A stretch of 61,871 nucleotides of DNA from CAYOZL01 sp964408435 (lineage in GTDB: Bacteria; Bdellovibrionota_C; UBA2361; SZUA-149; CAYOZL01): positions 1 through 61,871 of the forward strand of contig CAYOZL010000007.1 in the NCBI GenBank assembly GCA_964408435.1, in the 5' to 3' direction. The notes under the pieces are model-generated. The model was not told the origin of the DNA. It did not search any database and saw only the letters and a list, made by a program, of their open reading frames with translations. This document shows, piece by piece, positions 7,312-16,837 of the stretch (the first letter of the stretch is position 1; each line of letters opens with the position of its first letter). The translations under genes were made by a program, and so were the position numbers.

Positions 7312-8250
7312 ATGTGGAATGATTTACAAAAGTTAAACCTAGATGAAACGGCTACTTGGTCTGATGTGCAAAGTTCATGCACAGAGCAGTTAAAAAGATG
7401 GCATCCTGAAAGGTATAAACATGACCAAAATCTTCAAAGAAAATGCATAGAGAAATCTAGGGAAATTAATACTTCTTTTAAAGAAATTAAAAGAAAAATA
7501 TTAGAGATACAAAATAAAATTGATTTTGATGAGAGTAAGCCTTTGTTACCTCAGTTTATGAATTCTTCTACTCAAAATAAAGCAAATCATATTACTCAAG
7601 ATCAATATAAACAAGAGCCATTACTTGGTAATAAAAAAGTTACTACACAGACAGAAACAAACAATAAACCAAAATCGAAATATCAAAGGGAAGAAAAATT
7701 TTCTCCATATTTGCTGCTCGCTTTAGGTTTTTTAATTTTAACTTTACTTGCAACCTTATTTTATATTTACACTACTTTTGTAAAACCTAAGCCTAAGATA
7801 GTTTATGGGCCACCTGCGGATTTGGCTACAATTTACGCTGAGAAAGAAGCGGAGAAAAAGCTAGCAGAAGAGGAAAGTTTAATTATAGACCCAAGTAAGG
7901 ATGGGATAGTTTCTGGGCAAGAAGGAAGTGTAAGAATTCTTTCAGGAATCTCGGGAATTGGTGAGGGAAGTCCAGCTGCAGAGCCAAAAATAACTACTGC
8001 TGCTTCACGTTGTGATATTGTAGCTGTTAAAAAACAATTATCAAAAGGAGTAAAGATTAATACAGAGGACTCAAAAGGTTTAAGTGCATTATCATGGGCA
8101 TCTAGAAACGGATGCGAAGATTTAGCTAAGCATTTACTTAAAAAAGGAGCCGATGCTAATCATATGTCTATAAACGGTTTTACTCCTTTAGCTTGGGCAA
8201 GATGGTATAAGAATATCGGTGTAATTAAAGTGCTTGAGCTTCGTAAGTAA
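7312..8250 (+). CDS. Membrane protein with J-like domain and ankyrin repeats
   Basis: This 312-residue protein has three parts. Residues 1-65 look like a DnaJ domain (KRWHPERYK), but HPD has become HPE (31-33), so stimulation of DnaK by the usual route is doubtful. A single transmembrane helix lies at about 131-156. The C-terminal 90 residues carry about two ankyrin repeats (GLSALSWASRNGCEDLAKHL, GFTPLAWARW). With the J-like part first and no signal peptide, the likely topology is J-like domain in the cytoplasm and ankyrin repeats in the periplasm. It probably mediates protein contact; its partner is unknown. Confidence 0.72.
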   Translation: MWNDLQKLNLDETATWSDVQSSCTEQLKRWHPERYKHDQNLQRKCIEKSREINTSFKEIKRKILEIQNKIDFDESKPLLPQFMNSSTQNKANHITQDQYKQEPLLGNKKVTTQTETNNKPKSKYQREEKFSPYLLLALGFLILTLLATLFYIYTTFVKPKPKIVYGPPADLATIYAEKEAEKKLAEEESLIIDPSKDGIVSGQEGSVRILSGISGIGEGSPAAEPKITTAASRCDIVAVKKQLSKGVKINTEDSKGLSALSWASRNGCEDLAKHLLKKGADANHMSINGFTPLAWARWYKNIGVIKVLELRK

Positions 8251-8298
8251 TAGTTTGTCTGTATTGTTCTAAAAACCATATTGTTCTAAAATACTTTT

Positions 8299-8901
8299 AT
8301 GCAGATACAAGACCATTGGTTGGTAGGTAAAAACGTATACAAGTATAGAAGCCCTAATTTTAGTAAAGATTTCGATTCTGAAGTATTTAAACCAGACACT
8401 ATTGTTATGCACTATACAGCTGGTTCAACAGTTGAAGGAGCAGTTTGTCATTTATGTGATGTGGAAAAAGAAGTTTCTTCTCATTTAGTTGTTTCTAGAG
8501 ATTTAAGAATATTTCAATTAGTACCATTTAATATACCTGCTTGGCATAGTGGGGTTAGTGAATGGAAGAATCGAACTAGTTTAAATCAGTATTCTATTGG
8601 GATAGAAATAGATAATGCTGGAAAGTTAGATTTTATAAAAGGGAAGTATCTTTCATGGTTTGAAAAAGAGTATCCAGAAAATGAAGTTATTAAGCTTAAA
8701 CATGTAAATAGAGAGCAAGAAGAGTATTGGCATAAATACAATAAAGAACAGATTTTATTGTTAGAAGAAATATCAAAAATTTTGATTAAAAAATACGGGA
8801 TAAAAGACCTAGTAGGTCATGATGAAATATCTCCCTATAGAAAGATTGACCCAGGACCAGCTTTTCCAATTAAAGACTTTAAAAAGCTCATATGTATATA
8901 G
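8299..8901 (+). CDS. ampD: AmpD-like N-acetylmuramoyl-L-alanine amidase
   Basis: An amidase_2/PGRP-fold zinc amidase that cuts the bond between N-acetylmuramic acid and L-alanine in peptidoglycan fragments. Zinc ligands line up with AmpD: His38 (MHYTAG), His174 (VGHDEIS) and Asp184 (DPGPAFP). The catalytic pair is probably Glu103 and Lys182. There is no signal peptide, which fits a cytoplasmic recycling enzyme such as AmpD; a phage-type or secreted amidase is less likely. The stop codon TAG falls inside the left arm of a hairpin element (8896-8972), and lysS follows on the same strand. Confidence 0.85.
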   Translation: MQIQDHWLVGKNVYKYRSPNFSKDFDSEVFKPDTIVMHYTAGSTVEGAVCHLCDVEKEVSSHLVVSRDLRIFQLVPFNIPAWHSGVSEWKNRTSLNQYSIGIEIDNAGKLDFIKGKYLSWFEKEYPENEVIKLKHVNREQEEYWHKYNKEQILLLEEISKILIKKYGIKDLVGHDEISPYRKIDPGPAFPIKDFKKLICI

Positions 8902-8972
8902 TTGACTTCGCTTAATTTTACTAAAAATCAACCTAAGTCAACTATATCCTGTTTTCCGCTGCGCTCGGCAAT
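8896..8972 (+). repeat. Stop-codon hairpin element, copy A
   Basis: ATATAGTTGACTT (8896-8908) pairs perfectly over 13 bases with AAGTCAACTATAT (8935-8947). The loop ends with TTTACTAAAAATCAACCT. The stem is followed by the conserved tail CCTGTTTTCCGCTGCGCTCG...CAAT (8948-8972). The amidase stop codon (TAG, 8899-8901) is part of the left arm. This copy lacks the inner hairpin of the others. lysS begins 55 bases downstream. Confidence 0.8.
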
Positions 8973-9026
8973 GCCACGCTATACAATTGCCTATTTGCAA
9001 TGCTTTATATATAAAAGGCTCTTATT

Positions 9027-10571
9027 ATGAGCGCAAATACAAAAGAAAAAAAAGAAGCCAAATCTGCTGAGGATAATTCAGCTGAAAAGAGTAACGAACA
9101 GAATTCAGAACAGTATAAACTTAGAAAAGAAAAACTAGAGAATTTAAGACAAGATTCTTATCCTTTTCCTAATGATATTAAAGTAGATATCAACTGTGTT
9201 GATTTTAGAAATCTAGTTGAGACGCAAGCAGAGCTAGAAGAGTCTAAAAGAACAGTATACAATTTATCTGGAAGAATTGTAGCAATGCGCAAAATGGGTA
9301 AGGCTGCTTTTTGCCAAATACAAGATGCTTCTGGAAGATTACAATTTTATATTAGAAAAGATGAAGTAACTGCAGAAGAATTCGCTAGTTTTAAGCAAAT
9401 GGATATTGGAGATATTATTGCTCTTTCCGGCTTTGCATTTGTTACAAAAACTAAAGAGCCAAGCTTACATGCAAAATCAATTCGCTTAGTGGTTAAATGT
9501 TTACATCCATTACCTGAGAAGTGGCATGGACTTTCAGATGTTGAAGCTAGGTATCGTCAAAGATATTTAGATTTAATAGTTAATCCAAATACAAGAGAAA
9601 TTTTTAAGAAAAGATCTAAGATAGTAAGTTACATTAGAAATTTTTTAGAGAGTAAAGGCTACTTAGAAGTTGAAACTCCTGTAATGACTTCTGTAGCAAG
9701 TGGTGCAGCAGCTAGACCATTTACAACTCATCATAATAGTTTAGGTCTAGATTTAAATATGAGAATTGCTCTAGAACTACCACTAAAGAAATTAGTAGTA
9801 GGTGGTTTAGAAAGAGTATTTGAATTAAGTAGAGTTTTTAGAAATGAAGGGATTTCTAAACAACATAATCCTGAATTTACAATGATTGAGTTTTATCAGG
9901 CTTATGCAACGTATAAAGATTTAATGGACTTAACTGAAGAGCTAGTAACTGGCTTGTGTGATGAAATAGTTGGGAGTACTGAGCTTGAGTATGGGGAGAG
10001 CAAAATTAGTTTCAAAGCCCCATGGCAAAGACTAACAATGATTGAAGCTGTTCAAAAGTATGCATCAATTGATGAGTCTATTGATTTGAAGTCATTAGAT
10101 GGAACTAAGCAAGCAGCTAAACAATTAGGACATGAGGATTTAGCTAAGTTTAAAGATGCTGGTAGAATATTATATGAAATCTACGACAGAGAGGTAGAGG
10201 ATAAAATAATCGATCCTACTTTTATAACTCAATTTCCAAAAATAGTTTCTCCTCTTGCACGTCCAAACGATAAGGACCCAAATTTTGTTGATCGTTTTGA
10301 ATTGATAGTAAATGGCATGGAATTAGCGAATGCTTTTAGCGAATTAAATGACGCAGTGGATCAAAGAGATCGAATGCAGGACCAAGCTGATGCGAAGTCT
10401 GCTGGAGACGAGGAAGCTATGGATTTAGATGAAGATTTTATTACTGCTTTAGAATATGGCTTACCTCCAACCGCAGGGCAGGGAATAGGAATTGATAGGC
10501 TTGTAATGTTGTTAACTAATTCTCCGAATATTAGAGAAGTAATTTTATTCCCAACATTAAGACCCAGATAA
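9027..10571 (+). CDS. lysS: Lysyl-tRNA synthetase, class II
   Basis: Charges tRNA-Lys with lysine. The 514-residue protein has a charged Lys/Glu-rich N-terminal tail (1-40), an OB-fold anticodon-binding domain (about 70-175) and the class II catalytic core. Motif 2 is RVFRNEGISKQHNPEFT and motif 3 is GIGIDRLVMLL near the C-terminus. Length and motifs fit bacterial LysS. It ends 11 bases before lolC, and the hairpin element upstream may insulate it from ampD or carry its leader. Confidence 0.96.
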   Translation: MSANTKEKKEAKSAEDNSAEKSNEQNSEQYKLRKEKLENLRQDSYPFPNDIKVDINCVDFRNLVETQAELEESKRTVYNLSGRIVAMRKMGKAAFCQIQDASGRLQFYIRKDEVTAEEFASFKQMDIGDIIALSGFAFVTKTKEPSLHAKSIRLVVKCLHPLPEKWHGLSDVEARYRQRYLDLIVNPNTREIFKKRSKIVSYIRNFLESKGYLEVETPVMTSVASGAAARPFTTHHNSLGLDLNMRIALELPLKKLVVGGLERVFELSRVFRNEGISKQHNPEFTMIEFYQAYATYKDLMDLTEELVTGLCDEIVGSTELEYGESKISFKAPWQRLTMIEAVQKYASIDESIDLKSLDGTKQAAKQLGHEDLAKFKDAGRILYEIYDREVEDKIIDPTFITQFPKIVSPLARPNDKDPNFVDRFELIVNGMELANAFSELNDAVDQRDRMQDQADAKSAGDEEAMDLDEDFITALEYGLPPTAGQGIGIDRLVMLLTNSPNIREVILFPTLRPR

Positions 10572-10582
10572 AAGCAGAATAA

Positions 10583-11866
10583 TTGGAAACTTCTAATACA
10601 GAATTATTTGTAGCGCTTCGTTACTTAAAAAGTAAAAGAAAAGAAGTATTCATTTCTATAATTACAGTAATTTCTGTAATTGGAGTAGCTCTCAGTGTAA
10701 TGGTTTTAAACATTGTTATGTCAATTATGACAGGGTTTGAAAATACTTTGCAGACAAAACTCTTTGACTCAAATTCTCATATTACTATTAGAGGCACAGG
10801 GGATAAGCTCTTAGATAATTACGAAGGGCTTTTAAAGAAGATACCTCAAGACTCTAAAATAAAAGCTTCTTATCCATTTACTTATAATCAAGCTATGATT
10901 TCAACTGAGTCAGGGGCTCGTGGATTATTAATTAGAGGAGTTGCAAATAGTAAAGACTCTAAGGGCCGAATCTCAAAAATGTTAGAGAACAAAATTGGTA
11001 TTGAAGGCTTATTTAGTCATGTAGATGTTGAACTAGAAAGACCAGATGGCATAAGAGATATAGTTAAACTTCCTCCTATTATTTTAGGTAAGACCTTACA
11101 GTATAAACTAGGTTTAAAACCAGGAAGCATAGTTACTTTAATTGCACCTCAGTTTAGTGCTTCTCCTCAAGGGGCTGTGCCAAGGATGAGAAGGTTTGTA
11201 GTCGTTGATATTTATAAATCAGGTTTGGTTGAGTACGAAAGTACTCTTGCTTATGCAAATATAGATGATGCTAAAAGTTTTTTCACTCTAGGTAATTCCG
11301 TTACTGGAGTTGAGGTAGAGATATTTAAACTATCTGAGTCTAGAGAAGTAGCTAGTACAATTAGAAATGAATTATATAATGATAATGAGCTTTATAATGT
11401 TAGTGACTGGACAGAGCAAAATAGACCTTTATGGGAGGCTCTACAGTTAGAAAAGAGAGTTTACTTTATTGTTTTATTATTACTTATCTTAATAGCGAGT
11501 TTTTCAATAGTTAGTACCTTGGTTATGACTGTAATGGAAAAAGGTAGAGATATTGCAATACTTAAAACGATTGGAGCAAGTAAAAACTTTTTAATTAAAA
11601 TCTTTCTTTATCAAGGAGCTGTAATTGGCTTCTTTGGGATTATAATAGGCACTATCTTAGGCTTATTAGGTTGTTTTATTCTTAAGCATTATGGTTTCGA
11701 AATAGATGAAAGAGTGTTCTCGATGAGCACTGTGCCTGTAGAAATAATTCCTTTAAATTTTTTAATAGTTGCAGTGACAGCTTTTTTTATAACTGCTGCA
11801 TCTGGAATATATCCTGCTTTTAGAGCAGCTAGTTTGAAAACTGCTGAGGCATTAAGATTCGAATGA
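10583..11866 (+). CDS. lolC: Lipoprotein-releasing ABC transporter permease LolC/LolE
   Basis: Inner-membrane subunit that extracts lipoproteins and hands them to LolA. The 427-residue protein has one N-terminal transmembrane helix (about 22-45), a large periplasmic domain, and three C-terminal helices (about 285-310, 335-360, 385-410), the MacB/LolC layout. The start is TTG at 10583: MxTSNTELFVALRYLKSKRK matches the family N-terminus, and no ATG is better placed. It overlaps lolD by 4 bases (ATGA). Only one permease gene is present, so a homodimeric LolF-like complex, or a second subunit elsewhere, is inferred. Confidence 0.92.
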   Translation: METSNTELFVALRYLKSKRKEVFISIITVISVIGVALSVMVLNIVMSIMTGFENTLQTKLFDSNSHITIRGTGDKLLDNYEGLLKKIPQDSKIKASYPFTYNQAMISTESGARGLLIRGVANSKDSKGRISKMLENKIGIEGLFSHVDVELERPDGIRDIVKLPPIILGKTLQYKLGLKPGSIVTLIAPQFSASPQGAVPRMRRFVVVDIYKSGLVEYESTLAYANIDDAKSFFTLGNSVTGVEVEIFKLSESREVASTIRNELYNDNELYNVSDWTEQNRPLWEALQLEKRVYFIVLLLLILIASFSIVSTLVMTVMEKGRDIAILKTIGASKNFLIKIFLYQGAVIGFFGIIIGTILGLLGCFILKHYGFEIDERVFSMSTVPVEIIPLNFLIVAVTAFFITAASGIYPAFRAASLKTAEALRFE

Positions 11867-12528
11867 TATTAACAGCAAGTGACTTATCGATGAGCTTTGA
11901 TGATGCTGGGCAACGAGTTCAGGTTTTCTCTGGTGTTGATTTAAATTTAGAATCTGGAACCTCTCTTGCAATAGTAGGAAATTCTGGAATAGGGAAAACT
12001 ACACTGCTTAATATTTTAGGTGGTCTTGAAAAGCCAATTACAGGGTATGCAAAATTAGATGATAAAGATTGTTTTCTAGGAGATGCGGATCCAGTATTTA
12101 GAGCAAAGAATTTTGGCTTTGTTTTTCAAAGTCATAACTTGCTATCTGATTTTACTGCATTAGAAAATGTAATGATGCCTTTGATGATCCTGGGTTCAAA
12201 ACTTGAAGATGCTAAAAAAAATGCAGCTGACTTACTTAAGAAAGTTGGTCTAGAGGATAGAAGACAGCATAAAACTTTATTGCTTTCTGGGGGAGAGCAA
12301 CAAAGGGTAGCAATTGCTAGGGCAATGGTTACAAAACCTTCAGTCATATTAGCAGATGAACCAACTGGGAATCTGGATAAAGATAATTCAGACAAAATAG
12401 CTAGACTACTATTGGATGCTCAAGAAATTAATAATACTAGTGTAGTAGTAGTTACTCATTCGATGGAATTTGCACAAAAAATGCAAAGAGTATTAAGATT
12501 AACAAAAGATGGTCTACAAGAGATATAA
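11863..12528 (+). CDS. lolD: Lipoprotein-releasing ABC transporter ATPase LolD
   Basis: ATPase subunit powering lipoprotein release with the LolC-type permease. The 221 residues hold Walker A GNSGIGKT (about 37-44), the signature LSGGEQQR, Walker B VILADEPTGNLD and the switch His in VVTHS. The MacB/LolD subfamily is indicated by length and by the overlapping permease gene. bamA follows 4 bases after the stop, so lipoprotein export and outer-membrane protein assembly are co-transcribed. Confidence 0.95.
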   Translation: MILTASDLSMSFDDAGQRVQVFSGVDLNLESGTSLAIVGNSGIGKTTLLNILGGLEKPITGYAKLDDKDCFLGDADPVFRAKNFGFVFQSHNLLSDFTALENVMMPLMILGSKLEDAKKNAADLLKKVGLEDRRQHKTLLLSGGEQQRVAIARAMVTKPSVILADEPTGNLDKDNSDKIARLLLDAQEINNTSVVVVTHSMEFAQKMQRVLRLTKDGLQEI

Positions 12529-12532
12529 TAAA

Positions 12533-14836
12533 ATGAAAAAAACCTTAATTCCAAGCCTTATTGTTAATAGTATTTTTAGTGTTGTCTTTTTAAGTTTTTT
12601 TTCTAGCTTAGCCTTCGCCCAAGTAGTTCAGGAAATTGAAATTATCGGTAATCAAAGAGTAGATAAAGAAACTGTTAGAGTGCAGTTATCTTCAAAACCT
12701 GGAGAAGAATTAAATAGGCAAAACGTATCTGAGGATATTAAGAAAATTTATAAAACAGGTTTTTTTACCGATGTTAAAGCAAAAGTTAAAAATACCTTAA
12801 ACGGTGTAGTACTTGCATATTTTGTAAATGAGAAATCTGCTATTAGAAATATCAATATCTCTGGGCAAGAAGAATTTGATGAAGAAGAAATCCTAGAAAA
12901 GCTAAATTTAAAAGACCAAAGATTCTTAGATCCTAAGAAAGTAAAAGCAAACATTGAAGAGCTTAGAAAAGAATATCAAGATAAAGGTCTATACGGCACA
13001 AAAGTAAATTATCGTATTGATCAAGCACCAAACGGTGAAGTTGACCTAGTTGTAAATATCAATGAAGGAGAAGAAAAAAGAATTAGAAAAATAGTTTTTC
13101 AGGGTAATCAGCAGTTAAGAGCAAGTGATTTATCCGGTCAAATAGATACAGCAAGATATAAGTGGTGGTCTTCTTGGATTACAGGTTCTGGTGTAGCAAA
13201 TGATGAAAAACTTGATAACGATAAGAAAAGATTAACAGAGCATTATTTAAGAAAAGGTTTTGCTGAAGTTAAAGTAGCTAAGCCTCAAATAGTTGATACT
13301 ACTGATGGAATAAACATAGTTTATAACGTTAACGAGGGTCAGAGGTATAATTTTGGTGAAATCTCTGTAGTAGGTGATTTAATTGATAATAACCAAAATA
13401 AAACATTAGATAAGATTAAATCAGCTAATGGAAAAACTTTTAATGTAGATTACTTAAGGCAAGATACTTTTGGTATCTCTGATAAGTTTACAGATATTGG
13501 ATATGCTTTTGCCAATGTTGAGCCTTTAACAAAAGTTAATAGGGAAAATAAAACAGTTGATATTGCTTACAAGGTTTCTAAAGGTGAATTAACTCACGTT
13601 AATAAGATACTTTTCAATGGTAATGATAAAACAAGAGATAATGTTCTTAGAAGAAATTTAAAAATTCAAGAACAAGAAGTTTTTTCTAGTTCTAAAATCA
13701 GAAGGAGTCAGGAACTTTTAAGAAGGCTTGGTTTTTTTGATGAAGTAACTATCGTGCCACAACCTACAGATGATGCACAAAAAGTAAATTTAAATGTAGG
13801 AGTTAAAGAAGCTCAAACAGGAACTTTTAGTATTGGTGCAGGAGTTAGTTCTGGAGATGGAGTCTTATTTAATGGAAGAGTCTCTGAGAATAATGTTTTA
13901 GGTACTGGAAACTCTATTTCTGTAGATGTTAATACCGGAACAACAACTAATAACTTTTTACTTTCTTTTACTAATCCAAGGGTAAATGACACATACCTTT
14001 CATTCGGAGTTAGTGGGCAAAGTGTTATACGAAGATTTGATAACTTTGATAGAACTATTACAGGTGGAGGTATTAGTCTCGGATATCCACTTTTATTTTT
14101 AGGTACAGATACGGACTATCTAGATGATATTAGAGTTAGTCTCGGTTATCAGTACAATAAGATTGAAATTGATAATCTTGATGATGATGCGCCTCAGTTG
14201 GTTATAGACCAAGAAGGAGAAACAACAGCATCGAGTATTTTGCCTAGACTCATTAGAAATACAATTGATAATCCACTAGACCCATCCTCAGGCTCTAGAC
14301 AAGTTCTTAATTTAGAATATGCAGGCTTAGGTGGCGAGGAAAACTTTTGGTTGGTTAATTTTAATAACTCATGGTTTTACCCAATTATAGAAACTAATGC
14401 AGGAGATATCGTTTTTTCTCAGCGTATAAAATTTGGTTGGGGAGAGAATATAAGCGGAGATGGACAGTTCCCGTTATTTAGAAGATTCTTCCCTGGTGGT
14501 ATTGATACTAACCGTGGTTTTGCTGCTAGAGAGCTAGGTCCTCAAGATGAAAATGGAAATGAATTTGGAGGTAATAAGCAGTTACTTGGAACCTTTGAAA
14601 CTATTTTTCCTATATCTCAATCTATTGGGCTTAAAGGTGTTTTATTTTATGATGTTGGTAATGCATTTGATGACGAGGAAAGTATAAACTTTGGCGAGTT
14701 AAGGCACTCTGTAGGTTGGGGTTTTAGATGGAGATCCCCTATCGCTCCGATTAGAATTGAAATTGGTCATCCTTTAAATAGAGAAGAAGGGGATAATTCA
14801 ATAGCATTTAATTTTTCTTTGGGTGCTCCAATCTAA
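12533..14836 (+). CDS. bamA: Outer membrane protein assembly factor BamA
   Basis: Essential outer-membrane insertase. From the ATG at 12533 the protein has 767 residues. An in-frame ATG at 12509 would overlap lolD and place eight extra residues before the signal peptide, so it is rejected. The signal peptide (MKKTLIPS... to AFA) is cleaved before QVVQEIEIIG. Five POTRA domains fill about residues 25-430 and a 16-strand barrel follows. The conserved RGF motif of loop 6 is DTNRGFAAREL, and the protein ends with an aromatic-containing strand (FNFSLGAPI). It lies between lolD and skp. Confidence 0.96.
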   Translation: MKKTLIPSLIVNSIFSVVFLSFFSSLAFAQVVQEIEIIGNQRVDKETVRVQLSSKPGEELNRQNVSEDIKKIYKTGFFTDVKAKVKNTLNGVVLAYFVNEKSAIRNINISGQEEFDEEEILEKLNLKDQRFLDPKKVKANIEELRKEYQDKGLYGTKVNYRIDQAPNGEVDLVVNINEGEEKRIRKIVFQGNQQLRASDLSGQIDTARYKWWSSWITGSGVANDEKLDNDKKRLTEHYLRKGFAEVKVAKPQIVDTTDGINIVYNVNEGQRYNFGEISVVGDLIDNNQNKTLDKIKSANGKTFNVDYLRQDTFGISDKFTDIGYAFANVEPLTKVNRENKTVDIAYKVSKGELTHVNKILFNGNDKTRDNVLRRNLKIQEQEVFSSSKIRRSQELLRRLGFFDEVTIVPQPTDDAQKVNLNVGVKEAQTGTFSIGAGVSSGDGVLFNGRVSENNVLGTGNSISVDVNTGTTTNNFLLSFTNPRVNDTYLSFGVSGQSVIRRFDNFDRTITGGGISLGYPLLFLGTDTDYLDDIRVSLGYQYNKIEIDNLDDDAPQLVIDQEGETTASSILPRLIRNTIDNPLDPSSGSRQVLNLEYAGLGGEENFWLVNFNNSWFYPIIETNAGDIVFSQRIKFGWGENISGDGQFPLFRRFFPGGIDTNRGFAARELGPQDENGNEFGGNKQLLGTFETIFPISQSIGLKGVLFYDVGNAFDDEESINFGELRHSVGWGFRWRSPIAPIRIEIGHPLNREEGDNSIAFNFSLGAPI

Positions 14837-14927
14837 TTTATATTCCCGATTGTAGTAATTCTTAATATTAAAATTTTTTATATAAAAACACATATTAAAA
14901 ACAGACAGTATAGGTGCGTAAATAATC

Positions 14928-14955
14928 TTGATTTTCTTGTCCAATCGTCTAAACT
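14928..14955 (+). promoter_or_regulatory. Possible sigma-70 promoter upstream of skp
   Basis: TTGATT (14928-14933) and TAAACT (14950-14955) are 16 bases apart, in a 150-base gap between bamA and skp. Each box matches the consensus at four of six positions. The gap between bamA and skp is long for this tightly packed cluster, which makes an internal promoter plausible. Confidence 0.3.
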
Positions 14956-14986
14956 GCTAAATTAATTCTAAATAGTGGAGAGAAAC

Positions 14987-15490
14987 TTGAAGAAAATACT
15001 TCTAATTGCATTAATTACCCTTTTACCAACTATAGCGCTTGCTGAATTAAAGATTGCTGTTGTTGATCTTCAAAAAGCACTTGCAACTTCTAAGGCTGGT
15101 AAAAAAGCTCAGGCTGACTACCAAAAAGAAGTAGAGAAAGCTCAAAGTAGTATCAATACTAAGAAAAAAGATTTTGAAGAAAAAAGAGCTAGTTTAAAAA
15201 AACTTAAAGATAGTTTGAATAAGAAAGCTATTCAGAAAAAAACTAGCGAAATAGCTAAAATAGAAAAAGAATTACAAAAATCTTATAGAGATTCTCAGCA
15301 GAATTTAAGAAAGAAAAATGCAACTGTAGTCTCAGAGTTAATTAAAAAAATGAGAGTAGTAATCGATAAAATTGGAGCAGAAGAAAAACTTTCTTTAATC
15401 TTAGAAAAAGGATCTCAGGCTCTATTATACTCAGCTGGTGTTGAGGATATTACAGATAAAGTTGTAAGTAAGTTTGATTCAGGCAAGTAA
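14987..15490 (+). CDS. skp: Periplasmic chaperone OmpH/Skp
   Basis: Holds unfolded outer-membrane proteins in the periplasm on their way to BamA. The likely start is TTG at 14987, giving a clean signal peptide MKKILLIALITLLPTIALA and a 167-residue protein. A GTG at 14975 is also in frame, but its bases overlap the ribosome binding site GGAGAG (14977-14982) that serves the TTG. The mature protein starts with ELKIAVVDLQKAL, typical of OmpH. It continues with a long Lys/Glu-rich coiled coil (about 45-125) that forms the tentacle-like arms. It is followed by fabZ; lpxD, often found here, is missing. Confidence 0.92.
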   Translation: MKKILLIALITLLPTIALAELKIAVVDLQKALATSKAGKKAQADYQKEVEKAQSSINTKKKDFEEKRASLKKLKDSLNKKAIQKKTSEIAKIEKELQKSYRDSQQNLRKKNATVVSELIKKMRVVIDKIGAEEKLSLILEKGSQALLYSAGVEDITDKVVSKFDSGK

Positions 15491-15521
15491 GTTTAGACAG
15501 CGCATTTATTAGGGAAAGGAA

Positions 15522-15965
15522 ATGGAATTACCATTAAAAACACAAGATATTAGAAAAATAATACCTCATCGTTACCCGATGCTATTTGTAGATAGGGTTA
15601 ATGAGTTTGTTGATGGGGAATTTATAGTCGGTCAAAAAAATGTAACAGCTAACGAAGAATTTTTTAATGGACATTTTCCTGATACTCCGATTTTACCCGG
15701 CGTTATTACTCTAGAAGCCCTAGCTCAGCTAGGTGTTCTATTTGCAAGACTTTGTAGTGATGGAGTTGATGGTAGTGGCTTATATGTTTTTGCAGCTGCA
15801 GATAACGTCAAGTTTAGAAGACAAGTTGTCCCTGGCGATATCTTAAAATTAGAGATGAAACTGATTAAAAGAAGAAAAGGTATTTGGAAAATGCAAGGAA
15901 CAGCTACAGTTGATGGTGAGATAGCTGTGGAAGGTGTTTTAGTTGCTGCTACTGCAAGTAAATAA
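15522..15965 (+). CDS. fabZ: 3-hydroxyacyl-ACP dehydratase FabZ
   Basis: Removes water from (3R)-hydroxyacyl-ACP in fatty acid synthesis. The 147-residue hot-dog protein has the active-site His51 in NGHFPDTPILPGV and Glu65 in TLEALAQLG, exactly as in FabZ. AAGGAA precedes the ATG. Its position between skp and lpxA is the conserved arrangement. There FabZ and LpxA compete for hydroxyacyl-ACP, so balanced expression sets the ratio of phospholipid to lipid A. Confidence 0.96.
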   Translation: MELPLKTQDIRKIIPHRYPMLFVDRVNEFVDGEFIVGQKNVTANEEFFNGHFPDTPILPGVITLEALAQLGVLFARLCSDGVDGSGLYVFAAADNVKFRRQVVPGDILKLEMKLIKRRKGIWKMQGTATVDGEIAVEGVLVAATASK

Positions 15966-16018
15966 ATTTTTAGAAGTTTTAAGAAGTAAGTAAATTAAGA
16001 GAGTTATTTAAGTGAGCT

Positions 16019-16837
16019 ATGTCTAGTATTCCTAAATCAAATACTGCAAAATCTAACATTCATAGTACAGCTATTGTCTCAAAATCTGCACAGATTGCAG
16101 ATGATGTTCAAATAGGTCCTTATTCTGTAATTGGTCCAAATGTTAAAATAGGAAGTGGTACTTGGGTTGGCCCACATGTAGTTGTTGAAGGCTATACTAC
16201 TATCGGAACTAAGAATAGACTTTTTCAATTCTCCTCTATTGGTTCAGCGCCTCAAGATTTAAAATATAAAGGGGAGTCAACATTACTTAATATTGGTAAT
16301 TCCAATATAATCCGTGAATACGTAACAATTCAACCAGGCACAATTCAAGCAAATGGTAAGACAGTAGTTGGTAACGGCAATTTATTTATGGCTAGCTCAC
16401 ATGTAGGTCATGATTCTGTAGTTGGTAATAGTAATGTTTTTGCAAATAATGTTGCTTTGGCAGGACATGTTACTATTCAGAATAAAGTGATAATTGGTGG
16501 AATGGTGGGGATACATCAGTTTTGCACAATAGGGGATAATGCAATGTTATCTGGAGGTTCAATGGTAGTAAAAGATATTCCACCATATTGTATAGCTCAA
16601 GGTGATAGAGCTAAGTTAAGAGGTCTAAATACTATTGGTCTGCAAAGAAGTGGTTTTTCTAAAGAACAAATTACGGATATTCGAAAAGTTTATAGAAATT
16701 TATTTAAATCTTCAGGAAATATGTCTGAGAGAATAGCTTCTGTTCCTAAAGATTTAGCAAATTTGTCTCACATCTCTACCTTGATAGAATTTATCAAATC
16801 TAGTCAAAGAGGTATCTGTAGTGCTGAAAAAGAATAG
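16019..16837 (+). CDS. lpxA: UDP-N-acetylglucosamine acyltransferase LpxA
   Basis: First enzyme of lipid A synthesis; adds a hydroxyacyl chain to UDP-GlcNAc. The 272-residue protein has an N-terminal left-handed beta-helix of hexapeptide repeats (about 14-195). The catalytic His is His131 in SSHVGHDSVVG, and GGMVGIHQF and AQGDRAKLRGLN are typical. A helical C-terminal domain follows. The extra 12 or so N-terminal residues (SIPKSNTAKSN) exceed the E. coli protein. It overlaps lpxI by 17 bases, which implies translational coupling. Confidence 0.96.
   Translation: MSSIPKSNTAKSNIHSTAIVSKSAQIADDVQIGPYSVIGPNVKIGSGTWVGPHVVVEGYTTIGTKNRLFQFSSIGSAPQDLKYKGESTLLNIGNSNIIREYVTIQPGTIQANGKTVVGNGNLFMASSHVGHDSVVGNSNVFANNVALAGHVTIQNKVIIGGMVGIHQFCTIGDNAMLSGGSMVVKDIPPYCIAQGDRAKLRGLNTIGLQRSGFSKEQITDIRKVYRNLFKSSGNMSERIASVPKDLANLSHISTLIEFIKSSQRGICSAEKE

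Noticed and set aside
12509..12532. Upstream ATG extension of bamA
   Set aside because: Would overlap lolD and put eight residues before a complete signal peptide; ATG 12533 is better.
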